Positions 8,182 to 15,279 of a DNA stretch of 34,293 nt are shown piece by piece. The stretch covers positions 1 through 34,293 of the forward strand of contig CADAAR010000022.1 of the NCBI GenBank assembly GCA_902785945.1. Direction: 5' to 3'. This DNA is from an uncultured Prevotellaceae bacterium (GTDB lineage: Bacteria; Bacteroidota; Bacteroidia; Bacteroidales; Bacteroidaceae). Below the pieces are notes generated by a model that was given only the letters and a program-made list of their open reading frames with translations, was not told where the DNA came from and searched no databases. Position numbers and translations under genes: made by a program. Position 1 is the stretch's first letter. Every line of letters starts with the position of its first letter.

Positions 8182-9670
8182 GTTTCACAGCCAAGAGATA
8201 TACAGCCACGATGATTATATAAATCATCGTGGTTTGTGTTTTTGTGGGGTGCAGATTATCGATGCTTGCACCTGGTATCAAGGCCATTTTCGTCAACAGG
8301 CTATTGAGTACAGCAACGATATCAAATAGAATGTACGCGAGCGATGGCACTATCAGCACCACCAGCGAAAGATAGAGTATCAGCATCGCTGCTGGTATCA
8401 CAATAAAGTTCGTCAGGAGGAAATAACAGGAGAACCGTCCGAAGTAATAGGCAATCAACGGTGCAGTACCGATCTGTGCTGAAAGCGATACAGCCACCAT
8501 CCCCCACAACCATCTTACCACCCGATGCGACATCAGGTATTTTGCAGTAAACACGCTCTCCATCAAAGGCACAAACAACAATATAGACAATACTGCCATA
8601 TACGACATCTGAAAGCCTACGTCGAAAAGCGACATCGGACTGATCATCAGCATGACGATGGCTGTAAAGGCGAGCGTATTGACAGACATCCTGTCACGAT
8701 GGCTTAGCGACAGCAAGGCATAGACACTCAGCATCACCGCCGAGCGCACCACACTCGTTGACATGCCTACAAGAAAGACAAAGGTCCAAATACTCAGGAT
8801 AATAACCATCTGCGATAACACCTGCCACCGTCGTCTGAAGACAAACAGCGATAATAATGTATAGATAATCCCCAGATGCAAGCCACTAAGTGCAAGGATA
8901 TGCGAAGCACCCGTAACGGAATAGACATCCTTCAGCTCCTGTGTCAAAGCCGACTTGTCACCTAAGGCCATTGCTGCCACAACGGCATAGGCGTCAGGGA
9001 AGGAAGATGGAAGAGGGAAGATGGAAGAATTTGCTGCCACTGGGGAATGGAGACGAGAAAGAAGTTGGTTGCGGTATTTCAGAAAAGTGAGCCTCATCCG
9101 TTCAATTCTCGACAAGTGCACTAACGACACCTTTGCTTTCTGCCATTTCCAACTAGCTACGAACGTCCGACCTGTAAACCCATGAATCTCCAGATAGCGA
9201 CGATAGTCAAACGAGCCCCTTCGCCATTCGCTGTTTACTTCGATACACGATTGGAGATGCAAACCGTCGCCAATGTGCAAAGCCCGACTTCTGTCATCCT
9301 TATACAGATAGCACTTCAGCTTTCGACCACTCTCTGTCAACAACACATCCACCGCCATCGTCTTCGGTTTCTCCACAGGCTCAGAAATGACGACAGCTTC
9401 ATAACTCACCTCGTCCTCAGGCCAGTCCACCATCAACGAAACCTTCTGCCGCTCCATCAACAGCCATCCAAGTACAACAAAACAAAGGGCAATAGCAATC
9501 GACTGCCAATGCTCATGCTTCCACAACAGCAGAGCCACTACAACCATCGCCATAAATATCGGCAGCAACAGCCACCCCACAGCGACATGGTCACCAACAA
9601 CGATTCCAACCATCAAACAGACGGCTAGACGTATCAACGGAGCTTCTTTCCAAAACACTTTGTTTTCCAT
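8147..9670 (-). CDS. ComEC/Rec2-family membrane protein, lacking the metallo-beta-lactamase domain
   Basis: ComEC forms the inner-membrane channel for DNA uptake in competent bacteria. This 507-residue protein has N-terminal membrane helices (residues 10-75) and a soluble DUF4131-like OB-fold segment (about 80-200). A multi-helix Competence domain follows, with the diagnostic GASHILALSGLHLGI near 250-265. It ends after the last helices with no C-terminal metallo-beta-lactamase-like domain, so it is shorter than full-length ComEC (700-800 residues). Residues 215-224 are encoded by a heptanucleotide repeat array. The last 12 codons overlap rseP, and the rseP terminator lies inside its coding sequence. 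Whether it acts in transformation is unknown. Confidence 0.88.
   Translation of the reverse strand: MENKVFWKEAPLIRLAVCLMVGIVVGDHVAVGWLLLPIFMAMVVVALLLWKHEHWQSIAIALCFVVLGWLLMERQKVSLMVDWPEDEVSYEAVVISEPVEKPKTMAVDVLLTESGRKLKCYLYKDDRSRALHIGDGLHLQSCIEVNSEWRRGSFDYRRYLEIHGFTGRTFVASWKWQKAKVSLVHLSRIERMRLTFLKYRNQLLSRLHSPVAANSSIFPLPSSFPDAYAVVAAMALGDKSALTQELKDVYSVTGASHILALSGLHLGIIYTLLSLFVFRRRWQVLSQMVIILSIWTFVFLVGMSTSVVRSAVMLSVYALLSLSHRDRMSVNTLAFTAIVMLMISPMSLFDVGFQMSYMAVLSILLFVPLMESVFTAKYLMSHRVVRWLWGMVAVSLSAQIGTAPLIAYYFGRFSCYFLLTNFIVIPAAMLILYLSLVVLIVPSLAYILFDIVAVLNSLLTKMALIPGASIDNLHPTKTQTTMIYIIIVAVYLLAVKLTCIRASARYR
8206..8244 (+). terminator. Rho-independent-like terminator for dxr-rseP, inside comEC coding sequence
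   Basis: A perfect 11-bp inverted repeat (CCACGATGATT at 8206-8216, AATCATCGTGG at 8222-8232, 5-nt loop) is followed on the plus strand by a T-rich tail (TTTGTGTTTTTG). It begins 25 nt after the rseP stop. The minus-strand side has no T tract, so it should act mainly on rightward transcripts. It lies within the last ~35 codons of the leftward comEC-like gene. Confidence 0.75.
9002..9029. repeat. Heptanucleotide array, four units of GGAAGAN (in comEC)
   Basis: Four uninterrupted 7-nt units (GGAAGAT, GGAAGAG, GGAAGAT, GGAAGAA). They encode a Ser/Phe/Pro-rich stretch in the loop between the soluble segment and the Competence domain of the ComEC-like protein. A 10-nt direct repeat, TTGCTGCCAC, lies on both sides (8971-8980 and 9031-9040). 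Confidence 0.85.
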
Positions 9671-9690
9671 ATCCCTTAAGTTTAACGCTG

Positions 9691-9698
9691 CAAAGATA
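9691..9698 (-). promoter_or_regulatory. -7 element for the comEC-like gene
   Basis: TATCTTTG (followed by C) on the minus strand lies 20 bp before the ATG at 9670. The leader would be about 15 nt. No -33 element is obvious. Confidence 0.5.
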
Positions 9699-9741
9699 CG
9701 AAAATAATTTGAATTATGAAACTTTATTCACTACTTTTTTG

Positions 9742-9750
9742 TACCTTTGC
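9742..9750 (+). promoter_or_regulatory. -7 element for terC
   Basis: TACCTTTGC matches the consensus, with transcription expected near 9756. It lies inside the longest possible terC frame (ATG at 9716) and so argues that translation starts at 9758 or 9773 instead. Confidence 0.6.
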
Positions 9751-9757
9751 AGTCGTT

Positions 9758-10705
9758 ATGGAAGTAATCAGTATGCCCTTGTGGGCGTGGATTCTGTTTT
9801 ATGCACTCGTGATTGTGATGCTATACGCCGACCTTAAGTTGTTTGGCCGGAAGGGGCAGCACGAAGTAAGCATCAAAGAAGCCTTGCTAATGACGGGCGT
9901 ATGGATAGGTGTTTCGTTGCTCTTCTGCTCAGGCATCTGGTTCTATGAGGGCGATAACAAAGCCATGGAATTCCTTGCTGGCTATCTCATCGAGAAATCA
10001 TTGTCGATGGACAACCTCTTTGTGTTCCTCATGCTCTTCTCATTCTTTGGCGTCCAAAGGAAATACCAACATGAAGTGTTGTTCTGGGGCATCTTCGGTG
10101 CCCTGATTCTACGCAGCATCTTTATCTTTGCAGGAGCAGCGATGGTGCAGCGATTCGAGTGGATACTAGCCGTTTTCGGCGTCTTCCTCATCTATACAGG
10201 CATCAAGATGTTCAGCCACAAAGACGATGAGAGCGTAGATCCCTCAAAGAACATTTTCGTCAAACTGTTCAAGAAGTTCTTCCCCGTGACCGACCAGATG
10301 CACGAAGATAAATTCTTTATCACGGAAAACGGCAAACGACTGGCTACCCCACTCTTCATCGCCCTTTTGGTAATCGAGACCACCGATGTGGCCTTTGCCG
10401 TAGATTCGATCCCCGCTGTATTCTCCGTCAGCCGTGATCCGTTTATCGTGCTTACCTCGAACATCTTCGCCATCCTTGGTCTGCGCGCCCTTTATTTCGC
10501 GCTTGCTGCTATTGCGCAATATTTCCAATACCTGAAATATGGTCTGGGTATTATCCTTAGTTTCGTAGGTGTGAAGATGCTGCTCGAAGTATTTGGCCAC
10601 ATCAAGGTGTCTACCCCCGTCTCACTCCTGTTTATTTTTGGAGTTCTGGTGCTGTCAATGCTTGCATCATACGTCGCCACTTCAAATAGCCGAAGACGGC
10701 AATAA
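9758..10705 (+). CDS. TerC-family integral membrane protein
   Basis: TerC proteins are polytopic membrane proteins linked to tellurite resistance, Mn2+ export and metalation of secreted enzymes. The product (315 residues from 9758) has about eight hydrophobic helices. It carries the family acidic motifs: EKSLSMDNLFVFLMLF in the first half and ETTDVAFAVDSIPAVFSV in the second, whose aspartates are thought to bind metal. A long soluble loop lies between. The ATG at 9716 is upstream of the predicted promoter; ATG 9773 (MPLWAWILFYAL) would give a more comfortable leader than 9758 and is a real alternative. Its 3' end overlaps the opposing pnuC-like gene by 74 nt. Role here (metal export or metalation) is not determinable. 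Confidence 0.9.
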   Translation: MEVISMPLWAWILFYALVIVMLYADLKLFGRKGQHEVSIKEALLMTGVWIGVSLLFCSGIWFYEGDNKAMEFLAGYLIEKSLSMDNLFVFLMLFSFFGVQRKYQHEVLFWGIFGALILRSIFIFAGAAMVQRFEWILAVFGVFLIYTGIKMFSHKDDESVDPSKNIFVKLFKKFFPVTDQMHEDKFFITENGKRLATPLFIALLVIETTDVAFAVDSIPAVFSVSRDPFIVLTSNIFAILGLRALYFALAAIAQYFQYLKYGLGIILSFVGVKMLLEVFGHIKVSTPVSLLFIFGVLVLSMLASYVATSNSRRRQ

Positions 10706-11255
10706 CGACATAAAGGGCATAGAGCGACGCTTTGAAGGGAATATCTTTATAGAAATAAAGTCCGCACGTCACCACATCCACCGCAATCCAGATAAACCAC
10801 TGTTCCAGATACTTATGTGCAAGTGCCCAGATACCGATGATACTCAGGGCTGTGGTGAAACTGTCCGCCAGAGGCACATTTGAATTGGTGAAGGTCACTA
10901 ACAGCCAATAGATAATTCCCCAGACAGCAGCGATAATCGCTAACCAGGGAAGCATCAGCCGCTTAGGGAAATGAGTGATTCGTAAGCGCTCGTTCAGACC
11001 CCTCCTGGTCTCCCCAGACTTAGGGGAGGAAGCAATCCACTTCCACCAGCCATATACCGTCATTGCCAGATAGTAGAACTCCATGCCGCAATCGGCATAG
11101 AGTCCTTTCTGATAATAGAGCACAATACCCAGAGCCTGCATCGCAAACCCCACAGCCCACATCCAGACGTTGGCCTTATACTCCAACAGGATATACGCCA
11201 GTCCCAAGACCGTCGTGACGATATCAAGCCAATGTGCTGTTAAGAAATCCGCCAT
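10632..11255 (-). CDS. pnuT: PnuC-family vitamin transporter, probably thiamine (PnuT)
   Basis: This 207-residue protein with seven likely membrane helices belongs to the PnuC family of facilitators for nicotinamide riboside and related vitamins. Family features include the N-terminal LAYILLEYKANVWMW segment, GLYADCGMEFYYLAM and the C-terminal LYFYKDIPFKASLYALYVVIAVFGY. It starts 1 nt after the stop of a TonB receptor that lies under a TPP riboswitch. That places it in the thiamine regulon and makes PnuT (thiamine uptake across the inner membrane) more likely than PnuC. Bacteroidetes operons of this kind usually carry a third gene for a thiamine-pyrophosphokinase-type enzyme; here it is absent. 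The last 74 nt overlap terC, which faces it. Confidence 0.85.
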   Translation of the reverse strand: MADFLTAHWLDIVTTVLGLAYILLEYKANVWMWAVGFAMQALGIVLYYQKGLYADCGMEFYYLAMTVYGWWKWIASSPKSGETRRGLNERLRITHFPKRLMLPWLAIIAAVWGIIYWLLVTFTNSNVPLADSFTTALSIIGIWALAHKYLEQWFIWIAVDVVTCGLYFYKDIPFKASLYALYVVIAVFGYLKWRRMMQALTAPELQK

Positions 11256-11256
11256 A

Positions 11257-13662
11257 TCAGAATCTTAATGTCACGTTACCGGCCATCGTGAAGCCCGCCA
11301 TCGGAATGAAGCCAATCTGATAATAACGGTTGTTGTTCGAATGCCCATAGCTCTCGCAGACAGCAGAATACGCCCATCCGCTGGCAGCATAATGCCGGTT
11401 AAAGATATTATTGAAGTTCAGTCCGAAGATACACTCCTTAAAGACTTTCCTTGGCTTCAGCGTATAACTCAGCGAGGCATTGGCCACAGCGTATTCAGGC
11501 AACGAGCGGTCCTCACACTCGGTATTGTCGAGATACTGTCGCGACACATAGTTTCCATGCCAAACAGCCAGCCAACCTTTATAGTGGAAATTGAAGAATA
11601 CGTTGGTGATGAGCGAGGGCGAGAAGGCCAGCGTCGAGTTGTCGTAGTGGAATTGGCGCAAGCCGTCTCCATTACCATCGCAGTGATAGGTTGCTGCATC
11701 GGGATTACCTTCCCAGTCATCCCAGTCCTCAATATATTCATCGAAGTCCTTAATCTTATTCGTACTCAGGGCAGCATTACCCTCGATAGTCAGCCACGAG
11801 GTCGCATTCACCCCAGCCTGCAGTTCCAGACCTGCACGATAAGAGTCCTTGATGTTTGTGGTCAGATTCTCACCGATATCACTCAGCGCTCCCGTCTGCA
11901 CAAACTGATTATCGTACTTCATATAGTAGCCATTCAAGCCCACTTGCCAAGTGTCGCCCGTAAAGGTATAGCCCAACTCGAAGTCCATCATCTGCTCAGC
12001 CTTAGGAGCGGGATAAGAGCCATTATCCGTAAAGTTATTACGCTCTGGCTCACGATGACTCATCGCCACAGAGCCATAGACACGATGGCCATCGAGACTC
12101 CAGGAGAAGCCAGCCTTCGGATTGAAGAAACCATACTTCTGATCAATATCAAGTGGTTGGTTGAAGTAGCCAGATGCATCGTCATAGAACTTGTCATTAA
12201 TACCGTCGGTCTTATAGCTAACATAACGGAACTGGAGGTCACCAAACACATCCCACTGCTCATTGATATGGTATGCAGCCTTTAGGTAATGGCTGTAGTC
12301 TACCTTGATGGCATCAGAATCATAGTATTTATAATCACCATTTGCAAGGAATTTCTGGCGTACGTTCTCATTGGCGGCATAGGTCAGATAACCAAAATGA
12401 TTGCCATCAAAACGCTGTACGGACACACCACCGACCACATCCCACGAATCATCCGTATAGTTCGCATTCCACACGAGGCCGTAGGTATTCTGCGAAAGGC
12501 CCTTCTTACGCACAAAGTCAGTTTTCTTGATCTTATTGCCTTCAGCATCCTTAGCCGTCAGACCAAACTTCGAGAGTTTGTTGTTCGGACGGAACTCACG
12601 ATAATAGCCGTAGCCATAGGTATAGTGCAGCGAGGCCGATGTCGACCACTGATCGCTGATATTCCACGAAGCCGAGAGGATATTGTGGTTCTGCCAGAAG
12701 TTATCCGTCGTCTTGTCCCAATAACTGCCATCCGACATCTTGTAACGTTCCGTTGAATACGTGCCGTCGTCGTTGATAATCATCGCCTCGTAGAGCGAGT
12801 TAAACTTGCCCAGACCTTTGTCCCACATATCTTCGTAAGTCTTAATGCCTGTCGCTGAGCCATAGGTACCATCCATAATGCTCAGATCGTTTGTACCTGC
12901 GGTGACACCGTTCCAAGCCTGACCTGTTTTCTCGAAATTACCGATGTTCTTGTAGCGGATCTGAAACTTATCGCCAATCCACGTAAGACCACCGTAGTAA
13001 GAGCCTGATCGACCGCTGGTGCCGTGAATAAAACCATCGGTATTCGTCTCATGATAGGCACCGTCGAAAATCAGATGATTCCACAGCAAGCCCGTCGAGA
13101 ACTTACCACCAACATTGAATGTATTAAACGAGCCATACGACATCGACACCTCTGCCCCTGCCTTCTGATCGGGCGTAGCCGATGAGAGAGCCACCGTACC
13201 ACCAAAGGCACCATCGCCATTGGTCGACGTTCCTACACCACGCTGGATCTGCACCGAGCCGAGCAATGAACCATACGAGTTCATATTAGCCCAGAACACA
13301 CACTGATCTTCTGGCGAATTCAAGGGCACACCGTCTAAAGTAACATTGATACGTGAGTCGCCCGCACCTCGGATGCGCATATACGTGGTTCCTGTACCCA
13401 AACCGTTCTCACTCCAAGCTAGCACACCTGGCGTCTGTGAGAAAAGGAAAGGCAGCTCCTTACCTGTTGTCGAAAACTCATTCAACTCCGCTTTCTTAAT
13501 GTTAGCAATGGCATACGGGGCATTCTTCTGCGCCCTCACACCGCGTACCACCACCTCTTGCAAGGTCTCCACCTGCGTGGAGTCATAGAGCGCAGCTGTG
13601 TTTTGTCCGTTTACATTCATTGCGCCCACCAGCGCCAATACCTGAAAAACAATTCTTTTCAT
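11257..13662 (-). CDS. TonB-dependent outer-membrane receptor, probable thiamine transporter
   Basis: The 801-residue product has an N-terminal signal peptide (cleavage probably after NVNGQ, about residue 20). A TonB-box-like ETLQEVVVRG (about 33-42), a plug domain with RIRGAGDSRINVTLDGVPLN, and a beta-barrel ending in the C-terminal aromatic residue (NVTLRF) follow. There is no CarboxypepD_reg-like extension. The TPP riboswitch in its leader and the PnuC-type gene directly downstream identify it as the outer-membrane component of thiamine (or thiamine phosphate) uptake, energised by TonB-ExbBD. The ATG at 13662 lies about 65 nt after the riboswitch aptamer. Confidence 0.9.
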   Translation of the reverse strand: MKRIVFQVLALVGAMNVNGQNTAALYDSTQVETLQEVVVRGVRAQKNAPYAIANIKKAELNEFSTTGKELPFLFSQTPGVLAWSENGLGTGTTYMRIRGAGDSRINVTLDGVPLNSPEDQCVFWANMNSYGSLLGSVQIQRGVGTSTNGDGAFGGTVALSSATPDQKAGAEVSMSYGSFNTFNVGGKFSTGLLWNHLIFDGAYHETNTDGFIHGTSGRSGSYYGGLTWIGDKFQIRYKNIGNFEKTGQAWNGVTAGTNDLSIMDGTYGSATGIKTYEDMWDKGLGKFNSLYEAMIINDDGTYSTERYKMSDGSYWDKTTDNFWQNHNILSASWNISDQWSTSASLHYTYGYGYYREFRPNNKLSKFGLTAKDAEGNKIKKTDFVRKKGLSQNTYGLVWNANYTDDSWDVVGGVSVQRFDGNHFGYLTYAANENVRQKFLANGDYKYYDSDAIKVDYSHYLKAAYHINEQWDVFGDLQFRYVSYKTDGINDKFYDDASGYFNQPLDIDQKYGFFNPKAGFSWSLDGHRVYGSVAMSHREPERNNFTDNGSYPAPKAEQMMDFELGYTFTGDTWQVGLNGYYMKYDNQFVQTGALSDIGENLTTNIKDSYRAGLELQAGVNATSWLTIEGNAALSTNKIKDFDEYIEDWDDWEGNPDAATYHCDGNGDGLRQFHYDNSTLAFSPSLITNVFFNFHYKGWLAVWHGNYVSRQYLDNTECEDRSLPEYAVANASLSYTLKPRKVFKECIFGLNFNNIFNRHYAASGWAYSAVCESYGHSNNNRYYQIGFIPMAGFTMAGNVTLRF

Positions 13663-13727
13663 ACCTTTTAATAATACCTTTAATTAATAAATAATGTAAA
13701 GGGGAAGTCTGTATTGATTTATCCTGT

Positions 13728-13807
13728 ATTCCATCCCTACGCCGGCATGATCCGGATCAGGTTAGAGGGTATCATCTCAGCCTGCGACCACAGGCACCCC
13801 TTGAAAT
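13728..13807 (-). promoter_or_regulatory. TPP riboswitch (THI element)
   Basis: On the minus strand this segment carries the conserved thi-box blocks in order: GGGGTGCC near 13800-13793, CTGAGATGATACCC near 13780-13767 (thiazole/pyrimidine-binding core CUGAGA), and ACCTGATCCGGATCATGCCGGCGTAGGGA (split here only for description) ending near 13734. A P1 helix can form between ATTTC (13807-13803) and GGAAT (13732-13728). It would be transcribed from the very start of the leader. Binding of thiamine pyrophosphate should switch off the receptor and PnuC-like genes. A CCCCTT run downstream (13704-13699) is complementary to AAGGGG at the aptamer 5' side (13802-13797) and may be part of the switch. 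Confidence 0.96.
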
Positions 13808-13815
13808 TTCGGCTG

Positions 13816-13823
13816 CAAAGGTA
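13816..13823 (-). promoter_or_regulatory. -7 element of the thiamine operon
   Basis: TACCTTTG (followed by C) on the minus strand ends 9 bp before the aptamer P1 helix, so transcription would begin near 13810, immediately at the riboswitch. The -33 element is not clear. Confidence 0.65.
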
Positions 13824-13866
13824 CATATTTTTTTTGAGAATTGATTATTGATTGCACTTTTTTTCG

Positions 13867-13875
13867 TATCTTTGC
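13867..13875 (+). promoter_or_regulatory. -7 element of the aroQ-rbfA unit
   Basis: TATCTTTGC matches the consensus. Transcription near 13881 gives a leader of about 15 nt to the ATG at 13896 and excludes the upstream ATG at 13848 as the start. It is divergent from the thiamine operon promoter about 45 bp away. Confidence 0.6.
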
Positions 13876-13895
13876 ACCCAAATCAAGCTGAAAAT

Positions 13896-14318
13896 ATGAA
13901 GATACAGATTATCAACGGGCCCAACCTGAACCTGCTGGGGCAACGGGAACCAGGCATCTACGGCTCAGAATCGATGGAAAACTGCCTCCAGGCACTCCGC
14001 AACCGCTACCCGCAGGTGCAGATAGACTACTATCAGAGCAATGTGGAGGGCGAACTCATCAATAAGATGCAGGAAACGGGCTTTTTTGAGGGCTACGACG
14101 GCATCGTGCTCAATGCGGGCGCTTATACCCACACGAGCGTGGCGCTGCACGACTGCATCCGCAGTCTCAAGTGCCCCGTTATCGAGGTGCACATCTCTAA
14201 TGTCCACCAGCGCGAAGAGTTCAGACACAAGTCGCTGATCTCTGCAGCCTGCAAGGGTGTGATCTGCGGATTCGGACTCGACAGCTACCGCCTGGCAGTA
14301 GAAGCGCTGATCGGATGA
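13896..14318 (+). CDS. aroQ: Type II 3-dehydroquinate dehydratase (AroQ)
   Basis: AroQ dehydrates 3-dehydroquinate to 3-dehydroshikimate in the shikimate pathway. From ATG 13896 the product is 140 residues, standard for the dodecameric type II enzyme. Visible active-site elements: NGPNLNLLG (7-15), the catalytic Tyr22 in GIYG, NAGAYTHTS (73-81), catalytic His99 in EVHISNVHQREEFRHKS and Arg110. The longer frame from 13848 lies upstream of the predicted transcription start. The stop overlaps the next gene by 4 nt (ATGA). Confidence 0.95.
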   Translation: MKIQIINGPNLNLLGQREPGIYGSESMENCLQALRNRYPQVQIDYYQSNVEGELINKMQETGFFEGYDGIVLNAGAYTHTSVALHDCIRSLKCPVIEVHISNVHQREEFRHKSLISAACKGVICGFGLDSYRLAVEALIG

Positions 14319-14941
14319 CGCTCGACGACTATATCCTCGCCCATACAGAGCCAGAGCCAGACTATCTGTATAGACTCTGGCGGGCGACGAACCTGCACAC
14401 CATCCACGGACGGATGGCCAGCGGACACCTGCAAGGCCGACTACTCAAGATGCTGGTCAGGATGATAAGCCCGAAGAACATCCTTGAGATAGGCACCTTC
14501 AGCGGCTATAGCGCCATCTCGATGGCAGAAGGCCTCAACGACGACGGACACCTCTACACCTTCGAGATTAACGATGAGATGGAGGACTTCACCCGCCCCT
14601 GGATTGAGGGCTCTGACGTGGTCGACAAAATAGATTTCATCATCGGCGACGCCCTCATCGAGGCCCCAAAACTGGGCATCATGTTCGATCTGGCATTTAT
14701 GGATGGCGACAAGCGCACCTACCGCGACTGCTACGAAATGGTGATGGGCATCTTAAAGCCTGGCGGATTTATCCTCGCTGACAACACACTCTGGGACGGC
14801 CACGTCATAGACCAAGCCTACGACCGCGACCACCAGACACAAGGCATCGAAAGCTTCAACGACTATATCGCTGCCGACGACCGAGTGGAACAAGTGATTC
14901 TACCCCTTCGCGACGGCCTCACACTGATAAGAAAAAAGTAA
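14315..14941 (+). CDS. SAM-dependent O-methyltransferase family 3 (TrmR/YrrM- or COMT-like)
   Basis: This 208-residue cytosolic protein has the Methyltransf_3 layout: an N-terminal helical cap, SAM-binding motif I NILEIGTFSGYSAISMA (55-71), the acidic residue of YTFEIND (about 85-91), the metal-site motif FMDGDKRTY and GGFILADNTLWDG. The family includes catechol and caffeoyl-CoA methyltransferases and the bacterial tRNA 5-hydroxyuridine methyltransferase TrmR. Translation-linked neighbours (rbfA) make a tRNA role plausible, but the sequence alone does not decide the substrate. It is translationally coupled to aroQ (4-nt overlap), and rbfA follows 2 nt later. Confidence 0.85.
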   Translation: MTLDDYILAHTEPEPDYLYRLWRATNLHTIHGRMASGHLQGRLLKMLVRMISPKNILEIGTFSGYSAISMAEGLNDDGHLYTFEINDEMEDFTRPWIEGSDVVDKIDFIIGDALIEAPKLGIMFDLAFMDGDKRTYRDCYEMVMGILKPGGFILADNTLWDGHVIDQAYDRDHQTQGIESFNDYIAADDRVEQVILPLRDGLTLIRKK

Positions 14942-14943
14942 AT

Positions 14944-15279
14944 ATGCAAGAAACAAGACAAAACAAAATCGCACGACTGCTCCAGAAAGAGCTCTCGCTG
15001 ATATTCCAACAGCAGACACGCGCCACACACGGTACGATGGTGAGCGTCACACGCACGAAAATATCGCCCGACCTCAGCATCTGCACGGCCTATCTGAGCA
15101 TCTTCCCCAGTGAGAAGGGCGAGGAGATTCTACAGAATATCAACGCAAGTACCAAAGCCATCCGTTATGAATTAGGTACGCGCGTGAGAAACCAGCTGCG
15201 CATCGTGCCCGAGCTCCGATTCTTCATCGACGACTCGCTGGACTATATTGAGAGGATTGACGAACTGCTGAAAAAATGA
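14944..15279 (+). CDS. rbfA: Ribosome-binding factor A (RbfA)
   Basis: RbfA is a small KH-like protein that binds the 30S subunit and supports late 16S rRNA maturation and cold adaptation. The 111-residue product has the characteristic start (RQNKIARLLQKELSLIFQ), VSVTRTKISPDLSICTAYLSIFP and the C-terminal PELRFFIDDSLDYIERIDELL. Length is typical. It starts 2 nt after the methyltransferase gene and overlaps the permease gene by 4 nt. Confidence 0.94.
   Translation: MQETRQNKIARLLQKELSLIFQQQTRATHGTMVSVTRTKISPDLSICTAYLSIFPSEKGEEILQNINASTKAIRYELGTRVRNQLRIVPELRFFIDDSLDYIERIDELLKK

Noticed and set aside
11341-12285. Rightward 314-codon open frame inside the thiamine TonB receptor gene
   Set aside because: Shadow of the receptor gene; the leftward frame has plug and barrel features and a riboswitch-controlled start.
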